Below, in pieces: positions 41,135 to 48,053 of a stretch of DNA of 64,000 nucleotides. Within the stretch, counting starts at the first letter, position 1, and each line of letters begins with the position of its first letter. Below the pieces are notes generated by a model. That model did not search any database, was not told the origin of the DNA, and saw nothing but the letters and a program-made list of their open reading frames with translations. The position numbers were made by a program, and so were the translations under genes. Origin of the DNA: Ralstonia pickettii (GTDB lineage Bacteria; Pseudomonadota; Gammaproteobacteria; Burkholderiales; Burkholderiaceae); NCBI RefSeq assembly GCF_000607165.1, contig NZ_JFZG01000006.1, positions 62,001-126,000 of the forward strand. The letters are read 5' to 3'.

Positions 41135-41202
41135 TCGACCTTTCCCCCTCCCCCCGTTTCTCGTTTCGCCGCCCGTTCGGGCCCTTCCCTCATCTTTCGT
41201 CT
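41135..41202 (+). promoter_or_regulatory. Pyrimidine-rich leader of rho (possible rut site)
   Basis: The last 65-70 bases before the rho start are almost only C and T with scattered G and very little A. Unstructured C-rich RNA is what Rho binds, and rho is autoregulated by attenuation in its leader in E. coli. The assignment as a rut site is inference from composition. Confidence 0.45.
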
Positions 41203-42465
41203 ATGCATCTGACAGAACTGAAATCCTTGCACGTGTCCCAATTGCTGGAAATGGCGGGGCAGTTGGAGATCGATAACGCCCAACGCATGCGCAAACAGGA
41301 ATTGATGTTTGCCATCCTGAAAAAGAAGGCGAAACAGGGGGAAACGATTTTCGGTGACGGCACACTTGAAGTGCTGCCCGACGGCTTCGGTTTTCTGCGC
41401 TCGCCGGAAACCTCGTATCTGGCCAGCACCGACGACATCTATATCAGCCCGTCACAGATCCGCCGATTCAATCTGCACACCGGCGACACCATCGAAGGTG
41501 AAGTCCGCACGCCCAAGGATGGCGAGCGCTACTTCGCGCTGGTGAAGGTCGACAAGGTCAACACGCAGCCTCCTGAGGCGGTCAAGAACCGCATCATGTT
41601 CGAGAACCTGACGCCGCTGCATCCGAACAAGCCGCTCACGCTCGAACGCGACATCAAGGCCGAAGAGAACATCACCGGCCGCATCATCGACATGATTGCC
41701 CCGATTGGTCGCGGCCAGCGCGCGCTGCTGGTGGCAAGCCCGAAGTCGGGCAAGACCGTGATGCTGCAGCACATTGCGCACGCCATCGCGACCAATCATC
41801 CGGAAGCCGAGCTGTTCGTGCTGCTGATCGACGAGCGCCCGGAAGAAGTGACCGAAATGCAGCGCACCGTGCGCGGCGAAGTGGTCGCCTCGACGTTCGA
41901 CGAGCCTGCCGTGCGTCACGTGCAGGTGGCCGAAATGGTCATCGAAAAGGCCAAGCGCCTGGTCGAACTGAAGAAGGACGTGGTGATCGTGCTGGATTCG
42001 ATCACGCGCCTGGCACGCGCCTACAACACCGTGGTGCCAACCTCTGGCAAGGTGCTGACCGGCGGTGTCGACGCCAACGCGTTGCAGCGTCCGAAGCGTT
42101 TCTTCGGTGCTGCACGTAACCTGGAAGAAGGTGGTTCGCTCACCATCATCGGCACGGCGCTGATCGAAACCGGCAGCCGCATGGATGACGTGATCTACGA
42201 AGAATTCAAGGGCACCGGCAACATGGAAGTGCACCTGGAACGCCGCCTGGCTGAGAAGCGCGTCTACCCTGCCATCAACCTGAACAAGTCAGGCACGCGC
42301 CGCGAAGAACTGCTGATCAAACCGGACATCCTGCAGAAGGTGTGGATCCTGCGTAAGTTCATCCATGACATGGATGAAGTCGAGGCAATGGAATTCCTGC
42401 TCGACAAACTCAAGACGACGAAGAACAACGCCGAGTTCTTCGACATGATGCGACGCGGTGGCTAA
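41203..42465 (+). CDS. rho: Transcription termination factor Rho
   Basis: Rho is a hexameric RNA translocase that ends transcription. The 420-residue protein has the N-terminal Rho domain ([21 protein letters not shown]), the cold-shock-like RNA-binding domain with GFGFLRS at 61-67, Walker A SPKSGKTV near 179-186, [14 protein letters not shown], Walker [17 protein letters not shown] and the Q/R loops in [14 protein letters not shown]. The start ATG at 41203 matches the family's usual length. It follows trxA, and its leader is strongly pyrimidine-rich. Confidence 0.98.
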   Translation: MHLTELKSLHVSQLLEMAGQLEIDNAQRMRKQELMFAILKKKAKQGETIFGDGTLEVLPDGFGFLRSPETSYLASTDDIYISPSQIRRFNLHTGDTIEGEVRTPKDGERYFALVKVDKVNTQPPEAVKNRIMFENLTPLHPNKPLTLERDIKAEENITGRIIDMIAPIGRGQRALLVASPKSGKTVMLQHIAHAIATNHPEAELFVLLIDERPEEVTEMQRTVRGEVVASTFDEPAVRHVQVAEMVIEKAKRLVELKKDVVIVLDSITRLARAYNTVVPTSGKVLTGGVDANALQRPKRFFGAARNLEEGGSLTIIGTALIETGSRMDDVIYEEFKGTGNMEVHLERRLAEKRVYPAINLNKSGTRREELLIKPDILQKVWILRKFIHDMDEVEAMEFLLDKLKTTKNNAEFFDMMRRGG

Positions 42466-42484
42466 GTCTCCTGCCTGCATAGCG

Positions 42485-42515
42485 AAAAGCGCACCCATTG
42501 TGGTGCGCTTTTTTA
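42485..42515 (+). terminator. Terminator of rho
   Basis: A ten-base stem (AAAGCGCACC pairing with GGTGCGCTTT, loop CATTGT) is followed by a run of Ts about 20 bases after the rho stop. Confidence 0.9.
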
Positions 42516-42732
42516 TTGCTGAGTCAACTGCCTGTTTTTCCAGCGGATTTTCTCGCCAAAGTTGTGAAATTCGCTAGTTCATTTGCATTACAGGGCTCGC
42601 GCGCAAGCGTTTGCTTCCATCGTCCTTAAACTTCATCGCAAAACAGAAACCCGGCAACCATACTGCAAGCCTGCCCTGGCCGAGCCGCCTCGGCAAAGAA
42701 CGAACCACACCAAGAATGGAACGGGGGAAACC

Positions 42733-43068
42733 ATGCGCGAAGAGTCGCTGGAATGTACTGCTGCGTGCCGAACCGTCGTGGTGGCGTCGCGCGCGGGGAT
42801 GGGGGAGATTGACGAGACGATTCTGGGTGCGGAGTGGCACGTGCGGCGCGTAACGTCGATGCGTGAACTGGGTTGCGCCATTCGCGACGGCGTTCCCGTG
42901 GCGGGGTTGGTCGATTTCAGCAGCGCGTTCTCGGCTGCGGAGCTGGATTTGCTCGAACGCTGCATGCAGGTCTCGCACGTGGGTTGGGTGGCAGCGCTGC
43001 CGCCAGCCATGCTGAACCACGAGCGCGTACGCCAGCTGGTGCGCGATTACTGCGTGGACTACGTCTAG
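42733..43068 (+). pseudogene. VpsR-type sigma-54 regulator, N-terminal part cut by an amber codon
   Basis: These 111 codons encode a receiver-like domain (REESLECTAACRTVVVASRAG to LVRDYCVDYV) that stops at TAG (43066-43068). The frame continues without shift into the AAA+ and DNA-binding parts of the same protein, starting at the very next codon. In VpsR-type proteins this domain runs on for about 25 residues into a helix matching the downstream EAAYSLRHAWGMASL. The stop therefore falls inside one domain, which points to a nonsense mutation or sequencing error. GGGGGAAA provides a good ribosome site before ATG 42733. The full frame would be 457 residues. Confidence 0.75.
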
Positions 43069-44106
43069 ATGCCGCTGCGTACGGACGAGGCTGCGTATTC
43101 GCTGCGTCACGCCTGGGGCATGGCATCGCTCGCCCAGGAAGCCACGCCGGCGCCCAAGGCAAATCATGCGCGCATGCTGGGTGAGTGCCCGGTCATGCAT
43201 AACCTGTTCCGCGCCATCCGCAAGGTCGCGCAGAACAGTGCGCCAGCCTTTATCGCGGGCGAGTCTGGCACCGGTAAAGAGCTGACTGCGCAGGCCATTC
43301 ACGAAGCTTCTTCGCGCGCAAGCGGGCCGTTCATCGCCATCAACTGCGGGGCGATTCCGCCGCACCTGATCCAGTCCGAATTGTTCGGCTACGAAAAAGG
43401 CGCATTTACCGGCGCGCATCAACGTCATATCGGCTGGGTCGAACATGCCAATGGCGGCACGCTGTTCCTCGATGAAATCGGCGACCTGCCGCTCGAGAGC
43501 CAGGTCAGCCTGCTACGTTTCCTGCAGCAAGGCACGATCACGCGGCTCGGCGGGCATCAGGCGATTCCGCTGGACCTCCGCATCATCTCGGCAACGCACG
43601 TGGATCTGGAAGCGGCCCAACATCACGGCGGATTCCGCACCGACCTGTTTCATCGACTGTGCGTGCTGACCTTGTCGGTGCCACCGCTGCGCGAGCGCGG
43701 CAGCGACATCGTGTTGCTGGCAGAACATATCCTCGCCCAGCACGCCAGCGAAGCGTCGCACCGCATCCGCGGGTTCACGCCCTGCGCGTTGCACGCGATG
43801 ATGCATTACCCATGGCCGGGCAACGTGCGCGAACTCATCAACCGCGTGCGCCGCGCGCTGGTGATGACCGACAACCGCAAGATCTCCGCCGCTGACCTGC
43901 ACCTCGAAGGCTATGCATCCGTGTCGGGCCAGACGCTGGAAGAAGCGCGCGAAGGCGCCGAGTCGGATGCCATCCGCACGGCCATCGCGCGCAACGGCTT
44001 CCATATGGGCATGACGGCGCGCGAATTGGCAGTGTCTCGCGTCACGCTGTATCGGCTGATGCAGAAGCACGGCATTCGGGCAGAGCATCCGCTGCATACG
44101 GCCTAG
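43069..44106 (+). pseudogene. VpsR-type sigma-54 regulator, AAA+ and DNA-binding part
   Basis: This 345-residue frame continues the preceding one after a TAG. It holds the last helix of the receiver-like domain and a complete sigma-54 AAA+ domain: Walker A GESGTGKE (64-71), the sigma-54-contacting GAFTGA loop (111-116), and Walker B GTLFLDEIGDL. A WPGNVRELINRVRRAL segment and a Fis-type helix-turn-helix near the end (MTARELAVSRVTLYRLMQKHGI) follow. The ATG directly follows the stop (TAGATG), so reinitiation could make a receiver-less, possibly constitutive activator. No strong ribosome site precedes it. Relatives activate exopolysaccharide or biofilm genes; the target here is unknown. Confidence 0.75.
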
Positions 44107-44134
44107 GCTCGGTCTCATCGGTTTGATTCCTCCA

Positions 44135-44163
44135 AGGGGCGTAGCAAGCGTGCTACGTCCCCT
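44135..44163. repeat. Long hairpin downstream of the VpsR-like gene
   Basis: AGGGGCGTAGCA pairs with TGCTACGTCCCCT around the loop AGCG, with one bulged base. No T-run follows on either strand, so it is not a standard terminator. It lies about 30 bases after the stop of the sigma-54 regulator gene. Confidence 0.6.
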
Positions 44164-44269
44164 AGACGTGTTCTTGGGAAAGCAGGGGGCGGCTGGACAG
44201 GGCCCACTTCCAGCACTGCTCATCCCATCCGACCTATCAATACTTGGTTCAGTACACTGAATTCTGCGG

Positions 44270-44298
44270 CTGGCGCCTGAAGGAACCGGAGGCGCCAG
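44270..44298. repeat. Perfect 9-bp inverted repeat
   Basis: CTGGCGCCT and AGGCGCCAG form a perfect stem around an 11-base loop. No T-run follows. It lies in the gene-poor region between the VpsR-like gene and the LuxR gene, close to the 3' end of the unrecognised ORF. Confidence 0.55.
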
Positions 44299-44312
44299 CG
44301 CTGCAAACGCTG

Positions 44313-44891
44313 TCAGATTGACTTGCATCGGGATCCCGCTCGAGGATGGCTATTGAGAAAAGAGTGCCCGCCGGGGGACGGAGCACGAAACCGTTGAACA
44401 GCCGCCATGTCGGGCTGTTCGGCGTACGTTGCGAAAGCGCCACATTTTGGTGCACCTAGGGCCGCGCAACCAGCGACAACCTTTGCCAAGAGACTGTTGC
44501 GGCGCAGGCAATCTGGCGCGGTAGCTGGCACATACCCGGCAGCACCCCACTTCCGGGGGGATTGCGCAAGCCACGTCGCCGTTGGATTGTTAAGCCACGC
44601 ATGCGACGTACTCAGTTCGCCGTCCGTGAGTGCGGACACGACAGAACAGGTGGATGGATCGAATGCGCGGGTGGGAATGAGACCGAATGCGAGTCGCGCC
44701 GGCAACGTATCGGCGAGAACGCTTCGAAGGGCGATCAGCAGCGTGATTGCACGCCGCACGACGAGATCCCCGTCTACCGCGAGCACCGGCATCATGACGA
44801 TCATGGCCGTGCGATTCGCGACCACTCCGGTCTTCTCGACCGTCCACCCGAACGGCAAACGTCGAGCACAGCGCTGCGCGATTGTCGGCAT
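44313..44891 (-). CDS. Unrecognised 192-residue ORF
   Basis: I do not recognise this protein. It is supported by a strong GGGGAGGAG ribosome site seven bases before ATG 44891 and by codon third positions that favour G/C in its first half, like its neighbours. The N-terminal half is hydrophobic in patches (TAMIVMMPVLAVDGDLVV, AITLLIALRSVLADTLPARLAFGL). The C-terminal half is rich in Cys, Pro and Ala and less protein-like. It runs opposite to the regulators on either side. A competing plus-strand frame (44407-44943) has no ribosome site. It may be a small accessory protein or a decayed gene. Confidence 0.4.
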   Translation of the reverse strand: MPTIAQRCARRLPFGWTVEKTGVVANRTAMIVMMPVLAVDGDLVVRRAITLLIALRSVLADTLPARLAFGLIPTRAFDPSTCSVVSALTDGELSTSHAWLNNPTATWLAQSPRKWGAAGYVPATAPDCLRRNSLLAKVVAGCAALGAPKCGAFATYAEQPDMAAVQRFRAPSPGGHSFLNSHPRAGSRCKSI

Positions 44892-45267
44892 GGCTCGCTC
44901 CTCCCCGACGGGTATAGAGCGACATCTATGCCATGACGGCTAACGCCTTGTTTTAACGGGATATTTTCCATACGGAGAAACGCCCAACCCGGCATGGCAT
45001 GCGATTTTTGTGTCGCGACTGAAACAGCTGTCGCCATAAAAACCGCTGTTAGTGGACGCGGGTTCTCCGGTGGTCGAATTGCTCGCCCTGGCAAACGCTG
45101 GGCTACAGTACCCAGAACGCAGCAATGAGGGTCCCGAGGCATGGCCGTGGCGCCTGTCATTTTTGACTTCCGCCACTAAAATGATTCGGAACGGGGGTCT
45201 GCTCCGGCCTGCATCTCGCCTGGGCGACAAGGATGTTCGCAAGATCGGTAACAGGTCGAGAACAACG
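44892..45267. other. Noncoding region upstream of the LuxR-type gene
   Basis: About 375 bases hold no recognisable gene. The stretch should contain the promoters of the divergent 44313-44891 ORF and of the LuxR-type gene. It is relatively AT-rich around 44941-45050 (for example TTTTAACGGGATATTTTCC), which fits a promoter region. A short minus-strand frame through it has no recognisable product. Confidence 0.5.
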
Positions 45268-45936
45268 ATGAACACTGTTTTGATCGAAGCCCATCCGTTG
45301 GTGCGTACAGGCATTGCGCACCTGCTACGGACGCTCAAAGGCGTCACTGGCGTCACAGTCGTCGAACCGGACGAAGGGATGTTCGACGCCATCGAAACCA
45401 ATGCCGACGCCGGTCTTCTTGTGATCGGCCTGCCGCTGCCACATCTGGACGAGTTGTCGGCCATCGGCGAGATCATGCACCGGCCGCACGCGCGCCACGT
45501 GGTCGTGCTGGCCGAATCCGAATCGCCCGACATCATCCGCACGCTCATGCAGATGGGCTTGTCAGGCTACACACTCAAGCACTCGCCGGGCGAAGTCATC
45601 GCAGCTTCGCTGGAGCTGGTTCTGGTGGGTGGTCAATACATTCCGGCCAGCGCGCTGCTGCCGGAATCACGCCTGGACGGCGCGCCCAACCCGGCGCTCG
45701 CGGGCGATCCGCAGACCGATCCGAAGCTGCTCGGCATTACGCCGCGGCAGTACGAGATTCTGGTGCTGCTCTCACGCGGGCATCCGGTCAAGACCATCAG
45801 CCGCATGCTGAACATCTCCGAGGCAACAGCCAAGGCGCATATCAGCACGCTGTATCGGCGCCTTAAAGTCCGTAGCCGCACCGAGGCCGTGTATGTCGCC
45901 AATCAGCGCGGTGCACGACTCCTCTCAGTCGCCTGA
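45268..45936 (+). CDS. LuxR/NarL-type regulator with atypical receiver domain
   Basis: The 222-residue protein has a receiver-like domain (1-130) and a LuxR-type helix-turn-helix (about 155-215, ITPRQYEILVLLSRGHPVKTISRMLNISEATAKAHISTLYRRL). The receiver lacks the phospho-acceptor: the canonical Asp before xxxP is Gly54 in LLVIGLPLPHL. The second residue of the acidic pair is Ala8 (IEAHPLVR), and the Thr/Ser switch position is Ala82. Lys104 is kept in GYTLK. It probably acts without phosphorylation. No sensor kinase lies beside it. The start ATG at 45268 has a weak site; it follows the VpsR-like locus and precedes mtfA. Confidence 0.88.
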   Translation: MNTVLIEAHPLVRTGIAHLLRTLKGVTGVTVVEPDEGMFDAIETNADAGLLVIGLPLPHLDELSAIGEIMHRPHARHVVVLAESESPDIIRTLMQMGLSGYTLKHSPGEVIAASLELVLVGGQYIPASALLPESRLDGAPNPALAGDPQTDPKLLGITPRQYEILVLLSRGHPVKTISRMLNISEATAKAHISTLYRRLKVRSRTEAVYVANQRGARLLSVA

Positions 45937-45999
45937 TCCTCCGACAAGGGCGCAAGCGCGCGTCGCAAAGCTGCAAGCGACGGCCGATATACTGGACGC

Positions 46000-46866
46000 A
46001 TGCTTTCGTCCGTCCTCCGGTGGTTCTCCGGCCGCGCACGCACGCGGCGCCTGACCCGTTACGCCATCTCCGACGCGCTGTGGTCACGTGCGCTCGATGG
46101 CCTGCCCTTCCTACTCGACTGGTCCGACGCGGACCTTGCACGTCTGCGTGAAACGGCCACGCTCTTCATCGCCGAAAAGGAATTCACCACCGCGCACGAT
46201 TTGCCGCTCACCGACGACATGGTGATCAACGTCGCCGTGCAAGCCAGTGTGCCGATCCTGGAGCTGGGCATGTCGTGGTACGGCGGATGGCACGGCGTGG
46301 TCATCTACCCCGGCGAGTTCGTCATCCGCAAAGAAGTCATGGATGAAGACGGCGTCGTGCACAACGTGCGTGAAGAAGCTGCTGGGGAGGCATGGGAGCA
46401 CGGCCCCGTCATCCTCTCGTGGCAGGACATCGAACTCGGGGGCGCACTAGCTGAGCCAGGCGTGCAGCCGTACAACGTGGTCGTACACGAGTTTGCACAC
46501 AAGCTCGATATGCTCAACGGCGAGTCGGACGGCATCCCGGCGTTTTCATCGCGCCTGCATGCCAATGTTGACCGCGAGCAATGGGCCGATGACCTCTATG
46601 CCGAGTACGACGCCTTCGCCAATCGTTGCGAGCAGATTCCGGAGCGCCGGTGGGGCGACGACCCGATCCTTTCATTGCTCGACCCTTATGGCGCACAGCA
46701 TCCGGCCGAGTTCTTTGCGGTAGCGTCGGAAGTGTTCTTCGTTGAACCGGTGGCCTTGCTTGAGACGCTTCCTTCGTTGTACTCGCTCCTGCAAGCCTTC
46801 TACCTGCAAGATCCGGCACGGCGCGTGCTGGACGCTGAGCAACGCCAGGAGGGATTCCTGCCATGA
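46000..46866 (+). CDS. mtfA: MtfA-like zinc-dependent peptidase
   Basis: MtfA is a cytoplasmic gluzincin aminopeptidase that in E. coli binds the glucose regulator Mlc. The 288-residue protein has the zinc motif HEFAH at 163-167, a downstream glutamate ligand in HPAEFFAVASEVFF, and the family segments GVVIYPGEFVIRKE and PVILSWQDIELG. The ATG at 46000 lies just after a TATACT -10-like box. Its stop overlaps the start of an exported protein gene (ATGA), so both are coexpressed. Whether it acts in sugar control here is unknown. Confidence 0.93.
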   Translation: MLSSVLRWFSGRARTRRLTRYAISDALWSRALDGLPFLLDWSDADLARLRETATLFIAEKEFTTAHDLPLTDDMVINVAVQASVPILELGMSWYGGWHGVVIYPGEFVIRKEVMDEDGVVHNVREEAAGEAWEHGPVILSWQDIELGGALAEPGVQPYNVVVHEFAHKLDMLNGESDGIPAFSSRLHANVDREQWADDLYAEYDAFANRCEQIPERRWGDDPILSLLDPYGAQHPAEFFAVASEVFFVEPVALLETLPSLYSLLQAFYLQDPARRVLDAEQRQEGFLP

Positions 46867-47420
46867 CGATTCACCAAGCGCTTCGCACAACGCTGCTCGG
46901 TTGTTGCCTCGCTGCCGGCACCGCATTGGCGCAACCGACCGTGCCTGTGATCCTCAGCGTCACCGCGCAATTCGATGGGCAATCCGAGACCAAACGCGTC
47001 ACGCTTTCGGCCGATACATCCGCCACGGGCCAGCACGTCGCACTACTCGAACGTACCCATACATACGACGTGGGTGGCTCAATGCCTCGCAAAGAATGGG
47101 AGGCGCGCTTCGCCGCCGGCCTGCCCGATGACACGATCCCGCTAGGCTGCGACACCACCACCTGCCAATTCATGCGCCACCGCTGGGCCAAGACCGGCGT
47201 GGACGTCACCCTGCGGCCGATGGTCGTGTCGGGCGAGTTCCAGACGCTGTCCATCGGTGTAACGCTGCATCGGTTCCAGCCGTCGCCCGACACCGATGCC
47301 CCTGCACGCGTCGACACCTGGGCACGCAATCTCGACACCTCGTTGCGCGTCGGCGACACCAAGATCATGGATCTGGACGGCCACGGCGTGCTCACGATCG
47401 AACGCTTGGCCAAACCTTGA
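46863..47420 (+). CDS. Exported protein of unknown function, coupled to mtfA
   Basis: The 185-residue protein has a Sec signal peptide with likely cleavage after about residue 23 (GTALAQ). The mature part is beta-rich (VPVILSVTAQFDGQSETKRVTLS, VDVTLRPMVVSGEFQTLSIGVTLHRF) and has a cysteine pair in CDTTTC that could form a disulfide. The ATG overlaps the mtfA stop by four bases, so translation is coupled. I recognise no domain. The hydrolase partner is cytoplasmic and this protein is exported, so a direct complex is unlikely. Confidence 0.8.
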   Translation: MTIHQALRTTLLGCCLAAGTALAQPTVPVILSVTAQFDGQSETKRVTLSADTSATGQHVALLERTHTYDVGGSMPRKEWEARFAAGLPDDTIPLGCDTTTCQFMRHRWAKTGVDVTLRPMVVSGEFQTLSIGVTLHRFQPSPDTDAPARVDTWARNLDTSLRVGDTKIMDLDGHGVLTIERLAKP

Positions 47421-47483
47421 TCGAAATAGGCTTCCCGAGTCACTTTTCGATGCGCCGGCACGACGGATTTTGCGGCAAGCGCG

Positions 47484-47513
47484 TTGCCCAAGCCTTTGTT
47501 TCTCTGGCATAAT
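47484..47513 (+). promoter_or_regulatory. Promoter of rpmE2
   Basis: TTGCCC (47484-47489) is followed after 18 bases by CATAAT (47508-47513), about 110 bases before the rpmE2 start, leaving a leader of roughly 100 bases that can form a hairpin (47557-47580). Confidence 0.5.
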
Positions 47514-47623
47514 CCTCGTTTCTCCACCCGGCAAGTGATTCGAGGGCTGGTCGCACGGTGGCTCCTACCATGTGAGCACCTGAAGCGCGCCGCGAATTGG
47601 CTACCTCTACCCCAGGGCCCATC

Positions 47624-47884
47624 ATGAAAGAAGGCATTCACCCGAATTACCGCGAAGTCGTGTTCCAGGACATGTCCAGCGACTTCAAGTTCATCACCCG
47701 CTCGACCATCCAGACCAAGGAAATGATCACGCTGGACGGCAAGGAATATCCGCTGGCAAAGATCGAAGTCTCGTCCGAATCGCACCCGTTCTACACGGGC
47801 CAGCAAAAGGTTCTGGACACGGCAGGCCGCGTGGAAAAGTTCCGCAACAAGTTCGGCAGCAAGATCGGCAAGGCTGCCAAGTAA
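47624..47884 (+). CDS. rpmE2: 50S ribosomal protein L31 type B
   Basis: The 86-residue protein begins [28 protein letters not shown] and ends [15 protein letters not shown], as in type B L31. It has none of the CxxC cysteines of zinc-binding type A, so it is the zinc-independent form. An in-frame ATG nine codons upstream would add MATSTPGPI. The ATG at 47624 matches the family. A strong terminator follows. A leader of about 100 bases with a possible hairpin precedes it. Confidence 0.96.
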   Translation: MKEGIHPNYREVVFQDMSSDFKFITRSTIQTKEMITLDGKEYPLAKIEVSSESHPFYTGQQKVLDTAGRVEKFRNKFGSKIGKAAK

Positions 47885-47931
47885 TACCGGCGCCGGAGAC
47901 GGCTCACCAGATGGCCCGTCTCATTGGTCAG

Positions 47932-47958
47932 AAAAAGGCAGCTCCGGCTGCCTTTTTT
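47932..47958 (+). terminator. Terminator of rpmE2
   Basis: AAAAAGGCAGC pairs with GCTGCCTTTTT around a four-base loop and is followed by a T-run, about 50 bases after the rpmE2 stop. Confidence 0.9.
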
Positions 47959-48053
47959 GTTTCTCGGCACATGGTAGGCCGTTGGCTCGGCCCCTCTTTA
48001 CGATCCGCACGTCGCTGTGCAACCCCGACCGGGCTCGCCCGGTCTGACACTCG

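Noticed and set aside
44407-44943. 178-residue plus-strand ORF
   Set aside because: No ribosome site, no recognisable domain, and it lies opposite a frame with a strong ribosome site.
44101-45300. Insertion sequence or prophage remnant
   Set aside because: No transposase or integrase motifs, terminal repeats or target duplication were seen.
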